Positions 1 through 12,400 of a stretch of DNA of 64,000 nucleotides are shown here, piece by piece. The stretch spans positions 9,379,501 through 9,443,500 of the forward strand of contig NC_092576.1 in NCBI RefSeq assembly GCF_037975245.1. The letters run 5' to 3'. How positions within the stretch are numbered: the first letter of the stretch is position 1; each line of letters starts with the position of its first letter. The position numbers were made by a program, and so were the translations under genes. The DNA comes from Apostichopus japonicus. Its lineage: Eukaryota > Echinodermata > Holothuroidea > Aspidochirotida > Stichopodidae. Under the pieces are notes generated by a model, which was not told the DNA's origin, did no database searches, and saw only the letters and a program-made list of their open reading frames with translations.

Positions 1-25
1 ACTACATAGGTTCAAGGAACCAAAC
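1..25. repeat. Right end of the 1.5-kb dispersed repeat family (truncated by window edge)
   Basis: The first bases read ACTACATAGGTTC then AAGGAACCA. This matches the right end of the longer copy at 36887-38432, which ends ACTACATAGGTTCC...GCAAGGAACC. The rest of the copy would lie outside the window. Confidence 0.5.
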
Positions 26-407
26 AGGGAGCAAGATCTAAAGAAAGGAATATTGATAGAATGCAAATTCTTGTAAAAATTTCTCACTGCAAGAACTCCT
101 CCTTGATGAACATTGGCATCATATAAATGTAATAATGAATTAATGACCTCAGCAAAGTTTAACCAGTTCTGGAACAATTCTTGGAGATATATGGAACGAA
201 CAAGAAATGCCATAGTCAGTTTCACTATATGATCTGTCTGCCACATATTAATACATGTAGCATGTATTGGAAGAACAACTATGCTAACTCAAATCTATGA
301 CTCAGAGGTTAAATGAATGTTACCATGAAGTATAAATCTGACAGACTTAATGGTTGACCAACTAAAATCCTATAAAGAATATGAAAAGCTTTACAGTGTG
401 ATCTTAC

Positions 408-429
408 CTTTTTTCTTCTTTCTTGGGTT
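408..429 (-). CDS. Ig receptor micro-exon: Lys-rich tail
   Basis: A 22-nt exon with a strong pyrimidine-rich acceptor (TTTTCTTTTCTCTTCAG) and a GTAAGA donor encodes NPRKKKK. It enters in phase 0, continuing the previous micro-exon, and leaves in phase 1, so more coding sequence must lie beyond the window start. Confidence 0.5.
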
Positions 430-3400
430 CTGAAGAGAAAAGAAAATATTATGTGAAACTTAGTTGAAACACTACAACAATTGATCATACTTTTAAATAC
501 ATCAACTCACTCTGTGTTGAGATATTGGAACATCACATTCTACCATTAACTATAATACAAGGATCAATAACTATAATTTAAGGAATTTAACTATAATTTA
601 AGAAAATTGAAACAATACATAAGGACATTCAGTACCTTGAACTCATTAAAGTTCAAGTTTAGTGTAAATGAAAATCGAAAAGTTATACTAAGCTTCAATC
701 CACTGGATACACTTTGATTAATCATATTATATCATGCAATGTTGTAACAACTTAATGACAAAAAGAAACTTAAAGCAGCATTTTGCCTTTGGTCGCCATT
801 TTCTACTATTTTGACATGTCCATCGATTTTTTGACATATACTGTATCAATCACAAAACAGCAAACTAAGATATTAGCCAAGTTTTTCCCTGTAAAACAAC
901 GTTAATTGGCGAGTAATTAACTATATTTGCAGATAATGAGAAGAGTGTCCTCGACAAATTCCACAGTTAAAATTAATCGCATACAGTTCTGCCAAACGCA
1001 CTAGTTTGAATTCAACCAATCAGAGATGCAGGTTTAGTTATGAGCCGTTGCTAAATATAGATTCAATACTTTCTGTTGGTACAACCAAGGAGATGTAATG
1101 GAACTCCCTGGTACAACTGCCATATAGACTGTACACAAATCAAGCTTGGTGTTGGATTACGTATTGGTCAATGATGTTCGAAGTGTTTAAATATTCATAT
1201 TATGGGCGAGGTATATTGGGTTCTTACGGTAAATATCTTGGAGAAAAACAAAGTTGAAAGTTGCAAATTTTTCGACTTTTATGCAACCAAATGAAGTAAG
1301 ATTTAAAGCTAGTTATGTATGTTGTTATGGAATAGTGGAGTCAGTGAGGTTGAGAAAAATCATAGAAAAGGACGCAAAATGCTGCTTTAAGAGTGACTTT
1401 TATTTAAGTAGCTGAAGTACTAAAGACAATTACTGATGACATCTTATAAGGTCACCAATCTTAAAAACAAGGTCATCATGGTAGATCTGATTGAGATAAT
1501 TTTCAATTGGATAAACCATCTCAACATAAAATAAGGGGCTTCTTCAACTTTACTGAAACTTGATAATGAAAAGATAAAATAATTACAATAAAGGAACACT
1601 TAATCTGGTGTAGCATTGCAAAACAGCCAAACTCTACACAAAACCAAGATTATGTATACAATTGGTTTATTGTTTGTACAATTACATGTATTAGTATATT
1701 TAGTACTTTATATGCAGAAACCATACATGAAATTAATGTGCAACTTCAACAACAGTTTATATGGTGTAGCATTGCACAATAGGCAAACTCTGCAAAAACT
1801 AAAGTTCTATGTTGACTTTTCATTATATTTTCAGTTAAATGGTATTTTCGTTACTTTATGTGCAAAAAGCATAAACCTCAAATTTACTGTACGAATTGTA
1901 AACTTTAAAAAAGACTATGTCTAGATGTTTTGAGCAGCACAAATTGACTCCAATGCACCCTTTTATTATTAGGATTAATCCTTGTCACCAACTGGATAGC
2001 ATACTTGGCTTAGAATGCATTGTGAATGTTTCTTTTTACTGGAAGGTCTAAACTTCCACATATGATAAACAAAGCCGTCAAATACAGGTGAATATATTAG
2101 TAACTTACCGCAACATACATATGAATCTTTTTTAGACAATCTTTACCAACTTTCCTCAAAATGAATTGGAGCCAGAATAGTATAACTGGAAAGTGTGAGA
2201 GATATGAAAGACAAAATCAAGATCAATACAGAAGATTATGCCTTCTTAATACTAGGAAGTAACAGGTTGCATGCACCATAAACTTGATGACTGTTGAACT
2301 GCAAACCAGCCAACTTATCTATTAAAATAAACTAGAAAACCAAAAGGCTTTAGTGACACATTGCCTCATTTCAATTTTAAGTTAAAAGTGTGGATCAACA
2401 TACCAAATTTTTTCAATCCTTACCTTTGACAGCAACATTTTCTGACATTGTTGACTTTTGACTTCAAACAATCTTTGAACATACTAAAACAATAGTGGTT
2501 TTAAAGGTGGACTAACTCTTTTCCCAATCTTTTTTGTTGACCTCCACATGAAATAACAGGATTCTTGTTCTTGATAACGTCAATACATTTACTAATTATG
2601 AAGCACAAGGCTTTAGCTTTGACTTTATTGGTGGATCCGCATACTAATTATGAACTTTGAGCCAAGTATCATATTTAAGTATTAAATATAATAGACAGGT
2701 TGTGGTGGGCAACTCCTTTAAGCAGCTAAAGAGAAATATTGCTCTGTTCCGTAGATATCCAAGCTTAAAGTTGTGTATGGGGGCTTTCGTTGTAAATCAT
2801 TTTTCTTTTCAAGTTAGAATGTTAACATTGCTGACAATGAAACCAATGCCATTATTACAAAAACTGAAAATACTATCATTATTAGGAAATTTAAAATGCT
2901 TTAATATTTAGTCTCTCAGCAAGCACGTCTGATTCCTGCTGATAGAGAAAGTGACTCTTATTCCTAACAATTCTATAGTTACACAACTTGGGGCCCATAC
3001 ATGAAAAACAAAGGTCTCACACATTTCAAATTTGAAAGATATTAGTTGGACAAGTAGTTTGACAGAAACAACACCAAGCAGATTAATACATGTGATAGTT
3101 GATGCATATTGACAGAAATATAAACTGCAACCAACTACAAATTCATATCTATATGACGTCACTTGCTTTCCACATCAAAATTGCAGTTCATAGGCATGTA
3201 TACAATCAATGTAACAACTTGTGTCCAAACTGTCCCAACTTACCATTTACTGCAAGGAACACTAGCAACACTATTGCCAAATTTGATTGCCAGCTCAACA
3301 AGCTCTCAACTTCTTGATCTGTAGCTGAAAAGAAATGTAGCAATATTGAATATTAACAAAATCCACTGCCCTTTAATTATAATAACTTCATCAGAGTTAA

Positions 3401-6400
3401 AAGTATACAATATGGGGTGATCATCCAAATTCTAAGAACAGAGTTGTGTCCAGTTGCCATCAGTATTTGCCACTGGTTCTACATTATTTGGCAGAATTCT
3501 TGAGCGATTATGCAAATGTTTTTCTTCATGTGTCCTGTTTATGTAACAGTACACAATCCACTGCCCTTTGTAATAATAATTTGATGACAGTTTAAAACAT
3601 GGACACTGCAGTTCCACTGTTTAAAGGAACATGTGTATGTGACATTGCTTTTGTTCTTTGTCCTTTAGAAATTTTAAATGAAAGGATAGGTCATACCAGG
3701 GAACATCTGGAAAATTCATTCATAAACCCCAAAACTCACTGGTTTGAGTATTTACGAATGACGATACTTACCTACATTATCTCCAACTACACTAACCCAC
3801 TTTCCTGTTGTGTTCGACCGATTACATGACAATCGGTTCTCACCGATTACCGACTAGTTCCTGTGACAATCGGGCCAATGCCGATTACGGATTATTTCAT
3901 AATTTTCGTGGAACTGGTCTAATGTATGATTAGTGTTATGCATGATTACCAACTTCTAGGCCAATACAATCAAAGATGTAAATGAACCACTTAACAATTC
4001 ACATTGAAGATTAATGGAGCAAATAAAGAGCACTGACATACATACATGGGGCACTGTACGGTTACAATGATGAGTGGAAATATTGCAATCCTGCCAAAAA
4101 CAGTAAATGACAGTGCTGTACAGACTACAGAAGGGGGAAAATAGTAGCCAATGGCTACAAAATGAAAAAAAAAGTTAAGGAAAGCTTTGCAACTGGTATT
4201 ATACCATTATCAGTGTTGCAACTCCAACATAAATGAAGTGAAAAGTATATTGCACGGAAATAAAATATCTGTTAGTTCGTAATCTGATATCGAAATATAT
4301 AATCTAATATCAAAAATAATATATAAAAGTAAGTTGGCCTGACGTTTCAATCCTAGCAGGATTGAAACTTCAGGCCAACTTACTTTTGCACATTCTCTTA
4401 CACAGGCTCTTTAGTCGATAAGCAGGTTGCTAACAGTTTTATTTTATTATGAAATATAAAACAATCCCGAACGTTTGCTTCAAGCTTTCAGTGATTAACA
4501 TCTGCAAGGGAAACCTTCCGATCGAACATTGTTTCAAACGATCATACACGGTAAGTCAATGGCGCTTCTCCATGGACTTAACTACTGTACATGTGAGAGA
4601 AATCACACACTAAAGTCCCATTGACTTTGTCGTGCGTGTTGCTGGAAATCAGCCTTGCTTTAGTCGGTTGCAGTGAAGGAGTTCAGTTACTGCAAAGGTT
4701 TTTTTTAAGCACGTATGGTACATGCGGTCAGGGAAAAAAAAGTTGCTTCGGGTTTTTCACAAAAATACGGGTAAGAATGTTTTCCTAATCACAAAATACT
4801 GTAATGCAGTAGAACTACTGAGGACTGTCGCCAAACATTTTTAGGAGTATTTGGAGCCTTGATTTCATCATTTTATCATATTTGTAAAATCTTGGGTGCA
4901 TTTCCAACTGAGCAGTTATGAAGCTCAACCGTTCTCTAGCCAGACTAGCCTAATGTACGTAGAACTCACAATGAATTAAGCCCAATGTTTAATCGTTTTC
5001 ACTTTCCAGTTTTCACCTACCGTCAAAGTGGTTCAAAAGTATATTGCTTTAGTTTTATATTTAGTCAAGACAATAAATCTTTCTTGTTAATCGTTAAACA
5101 TGGATAACAGGTTTTTATAGATGCAAGAAGCGAAGTGAAGAAAATAATAATTACGTCATCCCCCTTAGCTTAACACGGGTAAACTGTATGAAGTTGTATC
5201 GAACAGCATTAGTACAAACTCGCGTGAGGGACTTGCGATACCGTTACACGGTAGATTAGTGCACCTTCTCCGGCTATGAATAGCGTTTACTCCCGTTGTG
5301 GTTGTGGTGAATCAAAAGCGTGGAAAAATATAATCATTTATGTTGGACGTAATAATCGGTTCCAAATATTCGGTAGCGCAATGGAGTTTGCCAATGCTGA
5401 TTATTTACCAATTGTCTGGTATTGGGCCTGATGCCAATTTTCTAACCCATTACCAGTCATACACTACTTTCCTGATCTATAAAAATTCAACTGGTGTAAT
5501 TTGCAATGCGCCACGGTGACTTCCGCTACGGGTGTCCGCACACGATCTATTCCTTCCGGATTTTTCCATTCCGAAGCGGCCAAGGGGCCGCAGCAGGGCA
5601 GGCTATGGTTGGTACGTGAACCCAACACAAAAGGGAGAGAGAATCCAAGCCATCTGTTAGGCACAAGTGAGATGAGTGATGGGTGACCATCAGGCCTCGA
5701 CAAATTTGTTTAAACTACTCGCCAATTGGCGACCGAGTCTAAAATTCTACTCGCCAAAACGTTACATTTAGTCACCATTTTTCCCACTAATTGTTTGTGT
5801 GATGTAAGCCTGGGTAGTATGGCCTAACTTAGGATATCGCGGTATAGTGTTACTGTTAGTTGTTTACAGCAAAAACGATCTATGTAAATTGTGGTTCGTC
5901 AAAAGTGTTTCAAACATGGTATATGTGAAAATATCAGATTGTGGAACGTTGTAAGCATTGTATAGGACACACAAAATAAGCAATGGCATGGCTGACAATC
6001 TGTTACTTTCACTTGACATGACATCAGACTACTGTATCAGTGTAAACATGTGTTAGTACCGTTAATAAGTTAAGAAAACGCTTGGCACTGACAATTATTA
6101 TTATTATCGATCGATTACTGAATGTCGGACTTAATACAGGTTTCATTGGTCAGGGCTCGAGAATTATCAATTTTTTTTACTAAAAATTAATCCAATAAAC
6201 TTCCTGTTGTTTTTTTCGAGATATGTAATGTTATTTCGTCAAAATTATTATTTTACATTTACGTTTGTTCCCTTGAAAGTTCAGTTCGTATCAATACACT
6301 TCGTAAAAAGTCACTGCATCTGAAAAATCTTTGTACATAATGTACGTAAAAATAGTGAGCGATTTCACAGTTATCTCCCATTGACATTGGTCGTTGAACA

Positions 6401-9400
6401 AAAATGTGAGTTGGACTTACTTCATGTTCACTGCAATCAACTTTCCTATAGGAATATATACATTTACTGTTGCCACAAACCTTAGATAGCAGTTACATTG
6501 TCAACTTTTTGTGAAAATATGCAGGTTTTTTTTTCCTTTTTGCACACATTCGGTTTCTGCTAAACTTCCTGCGAAAACTGCTTACTTACTTATCTTTGGG
6601 AAAATGAATAAATGATGGTGTTGAATGAAGATGAATCATTCGAAGATACGGATGGCGGAGGGGGGGGGGATTGGCAAACTAGTTCTTCATCTGATGAGTC
6701 GCTTGTTGGTGGTGAATTGCGTTTTGATGTTGTGTTTGGGGATCGATATCCGTTAGTGCGACGTTGCCCTTTGCTGGAATATTACCTGTTGTCAATTGAT
6801 GTGGTAGGGTTGAAATCTTTTATGGATGGGCCATTCTCAGAAATTTGGGTTAAATCCTTTAGAGTCTGGGGCAAGAGAAGTGTTCTGTTGGAAATTTCTA
6901 CTGACGGTTGAGAATTTCCTTTCACAAGCTGCATAACTCACTGGCATAACCACCATTACTTTGTAATAATTCAAAAAACAGAGGAAAGCTGCAGCCTTCC
7001 CGAATTACAAGTCGGGATAGGGGACCAAATGAAATAATTTTGCCACTGACTTGAGACTTGAGTTGAGCCTCCTTTATTTCTTCAAGCATTCTGGGGTGTT
7101 CTGATCATTTAGCAGCAAAGTACTACAATGATCAGCCATCCTCCCAAGTTCTTCAACAACCGATGAATTCAAAGTTTCGTCTTTCTTGCTGGCCATAATA
7201 AGGGTCAACAATTTGGTAACAGAACTGAAAGTTTGTCGACAAAAGCCAAAGCTATGTCCCAAATTACTGACTTGTGAATTGGGATACAGTGTTTTACTTA
7301 TTGACATGCCAGGTAAGCCATACTAGACTTATTGGGGTGTGGTTTTAACCTACTGACAACACTGTTTCCGTTTGTACTGATCGTACAGAAAGGTACCCCT
7401 CTTTGAGTTGTCGTTTGTTGTAGGTGGTAGGGTGAACATCCCTGGGGCCGTTAGGCACTGAACCTTGACCTGGTCAGCTGGCTGCTCTGTTGGTCTTATC
7501 GGGGTCTGTCGTACGCAACTGTTGGCCGTACTGCTATTTGCGGGCCAGCGCTTTAGCCATTTGGTGCCCTTGTTGCCCTTGGGGGTTGTACCATGGTGAT
7601 TGCTACTGCTGCTGCTACCAGTATCTGGATCTAGCCAGGAGCCCACAATCTGGTGGCTTCATGGTCTGGGATCTGGTACATGTACTCCAGCAACTGTTGC
7701 TGATGCAACAGAAATGTTGATGCAAACTTCATGCCAACTCGGGATGCCTAGTCCAGCTCGAAGAGTGGCACTTGAAGGTACCACTCGCTATGCCTTTCTC
7801 CGCTTGGAGGCAGTCTTTCATGTCCCTAGGGATTGGAGGAGGACGGAACAAGCACTTCCACATGTCCTCGTTCACCCTCTAACCTGCATCAGAGGGAAGG
7901 CCGTTTGTTTCTGGATGTCGTCCACTCTTTCATAGCACAGCGGGTCAACCAGTAAAACAAGGACTTGTCGTCTTGTCTGCTGGCGCCTCGTTGTGGAGCA
8001 CAGCTGGGACAACAACTTTGAAGCCGTGGCTTCTGTTAGTGAGTCCTTAAACCCCAGCCTCCGCCTAAATATGGCCACCAACTTCGCAATGAGGTCTGGT
8101 GGGAGGGTGTTACCCTTTGGTTCCACTTCTTCATCCGAAACTTCCTAGACAACCGGTCATCCTCAAAGTCTTCAAGGCAATACCCTAGTTCTGAAAAGGC
8201 CTCGAGGCTTGGATCTGCAGTGCGTACGGGTCCAGGACGATAGGAGAGACTCTCCTTGGGAAATGCGATCGGGGCAAATTCTGTGGGACCGGCTGGTCCT
8301 GTTCTGCTGGATGAGTCGAGAAACTGTCTACTATTGTAGCAGTTGTCATCTGGTCTGGAGCAGATTGGGCCGCTGCCATGGTAAGCAAACAGGTAAGCGA
8401 GGAGCAAATAAATATTCCAAAACCTGGTTTCGATATTTACAAGTGACAAGCTTACCTGACTCAATTCCCTCCTACCTACCCACAAGGGGGATGGGACGCA
8501 GCGTGGCGGAGGAGTGGTCAATATATCTTGACAAAACTTATAGTGATATAAACAAATAACAGACATTAAGAAAGAAATTATTCTTAACATTACAAAGTTT
8601 CACCTTTTGTCACCAAGAACCTCAGACAACCTATGAGATCCACTAAACCAAACATATACTGAGTAATTTCTGAGGCACCTAGTTAGCAAATCACATGCAC
8701 AAACACACAATCTTTTCATTTTGCTTTGAAAGTTCTCACAGAAATTTATTAGGCATTGTGTAGAAGCATTTTCAGTGGTTTTGATGGTCATTTGTCTCTT
8801 ACCTTGCCACATGATCTTGGCTTTAACTGTAGAGTTCACAGGTTGAATATTCCTGTCAGTTCCTGACAAAAAGCAATGGACAATAGGTTCCATGATTGGC
8901 TCATCAACAATGTAATGACAGCTAGTGATGATGTCATAGTAACCACTGGGGTGAGTGTCAACCCTGTCAGTGATGGGAGAAAGACAACGGAGATCTGGAA
9001 GAGTGTACAAATCAAGGTTCAGTTCATAGTAGTGGGGTACACCCTTGACAGAACAGGTAATTGTTTCTTCCGTAGTCATCATGAGTGTGCAGGATTCGGG
9101 TTGACTATAGCACCCATCAATAACAGGCACAGGGAGCATTGATGTGGCTGCAAAATCAAGAAAGACATAACAGATGCATAACCACTTACTATATACATAT
9201 CAATAACTACTCTGAAAGTCACATAAATGTGTATTACCTAGAACAATATCAGTTCAAATTTATGCTTAAATATTTAGCAGTATTTTCAATCCACTTCTGA
9301 TGTAACACTAAATCCACATTCACATGTTTGGAAAAAGTGTTGGATTAACTGTAAAACATAATTAGTCCTTTAGAAGCTCCTCAGTAGGATTCGTTTTATA

Positions 9401-12400
9401 AGTTATTATGTCAGATGTTAAGTTCCATCAAGAATTTGCACACAGTACAACTTTCACAATGCGAATGATGCAGATTACAGACACGTAACATTATGCTTTA
9501 AGAAGACAAAAAAGGGTTCCCTAAGTACTATTAAAGACATTGGTATCTGATGGGTTCCCATGTGCCAAAAACTTTTTCCCTATGACATGTGAAATGCTGG
9601 GAGAAAGGAAGCTTATGTTTTTCAACATGCAGTACGTAATTAACTTTTAATAATTAATCACAAATTTGTAACATGTTGACCATAGATGAATTGAATGTGT
9701 AAAGGACAGTACTGACCACAAATATCATGTCACTCAGTTAGAACAAGCACTAACTGTGGACAAGTTAAGTTTCCATGGACATCCCTACTTACAACTGATT
9801 TCAGTCATGGGAGTAAGATTATCCGTTTTGTGTGTTCATGTTCTAAAGAAATCATTACAGCTACTGAGAGTGTTGTGCGTATTACCATACAGTAAACTTA
9901 TACCTGCTACTACATAGCTTGAGGAAAGTGTGATACAGTTTTAACCGATTCATCTTTATGTGCTCTGAATTTACTTTTGTTATCCAGTAATGTCTCATCC
10001 GCGTTTGTAACAATGCTGGGATGATGTAATTTACTGCATATTTTAAGAGCTTACTTTCTGTTACAAGTAACTCCACTGTAGTGGCCTCTGGGTACTTCCC
10101 AGGAGAAAATTCCTGTTAATACCTGTTACAATTTCAATTGGTTTTAACCGGGACCAACAGGGACTAACAGGTACCTGTTAACGACAACTGGTTTTAACAG
10201 GTATTGTGACCAAAACCAGTTTATACCAGTTAATTGCCTGTTGCAACAGGTAAATTACCTGTAAGCTGTAACAGGTACCAATTGGTTTTAACAGGTACCT
10301 GTTAAACCAGTTGCTTTCAACAGGTAAAATACCTGTTGAAAACAACTGGTTTAACAGGTACCTGTTGAAAACAACTGGTTTAACAGGTAACTGTTGAAAA
10401 CAACTGGTTAAACAGGTACCTGTTGAAAACAACTGGTTTAACAGGTACCTGTTGAAAACAACTGGTTTAACAGGTACCTGTTGAAAACAACTGGTTTAAC
10501 AGGTACCTGTTGAAAACAACTGGTTTAACAGGTACCTGTTGAAAACAACTGGTTTAACAGGTACCTGTTGAAAACAACTGGTTTAACAGGTACCTGTTGA
10601 AAACAACTGGTTTACCAGGTACCTGTTGAAAACAACTGGTTTAACAGGTACCTGTTACACCAGTTGCATTCAACAGGTACCAGTTGGTTCAAATTTCTGT
10701 CTCCACTTTAAGGCGCATAATGGTGGATCACCGTTGTCAGGGAAGGTTTATGAGGGTAGGGGGGCTTGAAAATTGTTGTTTCTCATAAAGGGCTTATATG
10801 CAAAATAATGCAATTATTTAATCTTTTTTTGCTCCCTTCGTTTTTTTTACCGTCGGACATCACGTCCCCAAATTTTTTGTGGAGGTACTCTTTCCCCTGC
10901 CCCCCCCCTTCCCCGCCCTCGCTGGCTTTGCCACTGCAAAGATGTGGTATAACATATGTCTGATCACTGAATTGTTTATCCTACATTAAGGTAAAATGAA
11001 AAATTCACATATTAAATTTATGAGAGAGTTCTTCCAGATAGTATATGAATACGTAGCATACACATACATCAAAAGATTGAGACGAGCTCGCATCTATATT
11101 TAGATCAGTGATTCATAGTCTAAGAAAGTAAGACACATATTGCCAAGTCAAGATCAAGATAAAAATAATTAATGTTTAAATTGTATTATGATTTAATTAT
11201 TTCTTATTTACTGTTGTTTTAAATTTTTGATATTAATTAATTATATTTGTAATTTTTAGTGACATGAAACTCTCAAATTGGGGCCAAAGACAATTTTTTA
11301 AATTTTTACGATAATCACATTTTGTACGAGGTTGAACTTTGACTTCAACACCATATTCAATTTCGAAACCGAGGAGCAACGGCAACTTGCATTGCACAGC
11401 GTAAGCATTGCTTGGCATGGTTTAATACGATCACTCCAAGCAACTTTCAACTGTTAATCACCCAAGAAGATCTATAGAAGAATGGAAGTATTAACCGCCA
11501 CCATCGGCCTACCTGTTGTTCCTTAAACTTGGAGGTAAAACTAACGTTAATTGTTAGGCCACTGGCACTTGTGACGTTGTTAGGCTAGCGTTTCGCAATA
11601 CACAAGTGCAATGACAGTGAGTAGCCTAGGTTTTCTATTGAGTACTGCAGTGCATTCTCAACACTAAACTGTGCATTCTAAACACCAATTAACAATGTGT
11701 TATGTGTGTATTGGGCTAGATTGAACAGTCGCACATAATCTTCTAATTTATTTCCAAACAAATACTGGGACTGAGTTTCAATACTGTAGTTTACTTGAAG
11801 CTTAGGTCTACACTCATTTGGTAAAGATTTCTTGAATTTCCCATGTGAATCTAAATGGGTAGGCTATGTGTTATTGAATAAAACAAGGCTAGACCTTCAA
11901 ACTTACTGTTACAGTAGGCTGAACAAATTATGTTGGCTAGTCACCGGTATTATATAATTTAGTACTACTACTAGTAAGACTAAAAAAACGACTGAAAGAC
12001 AAACTGACTTAGGCCTAGTGTGACAAAGAACTGTTTCTTCTCTAGCCTAGGTCTTAATAAGACTTGTTAAGTGAGCAAGCAAAATAACAACTTAAAACAA
12101 TTAGGCCTATAAATAAGTTGGCTCAGTGCATTTGTGTTTCTAAAATCTTGTATTTTTAGATCTTAAAAACAAACAAAGATTTAGCCCATGTTTTATTATC
12201 TCTGTAGTCTGGGCATTTGATTCTGGTTGCAATGATGACACTCTGGTTCAAATGTTCAGCTTTATACAGTCTGCTTCAGACTTTGGGAATCCTTTTTTCA
12301 GACTATTGTGGAAGCAAATCTCACATCACTTTGTGGTGACAACTTTATTTCATTTTTTCAAATGATTCATGACTACTGCTGTTTTGCTATTTCCTTTTTC

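Larger units (their letters stand above)
3319..8802 (-). other. Large intron of the Ig receptor gene with repeat debris
   Basis: The 5.5-kb intron holds a hairpin repeat (4326-4445), diverged direct-repeat blocks of GGGCC-ATGCC-ATT type near 3860 and 5430, a GC-rich patch (5500-5700) and decayed coding remnants (6930-8400). The ORF at 6612-6911 (acidic, Gly- and Ser-rich start) has no family I recognise. Confidence 0.45.

Noticed and set aside
3362-3590. Short direct repeat ATCCACTGCCCTTT with AT-rich continuation, about 190 bp apart
   Set aside because: Only about 30 bases match; could be chance or an old local duplication, with no consequence visible.
3797-5460. LTR-like pair of direct repeats (CGGGCC-AATGCCGATT blocks near 3870 and 5430)
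   Set aside because: Similarity is short and patchy, with no primer site, coding region or target duplication.
6612-6911. 99-codon acidic ORF as a gene
   Set aside because: No recognisable domain, splice signals or context; it lies in the receptor intron on the opposite strand.
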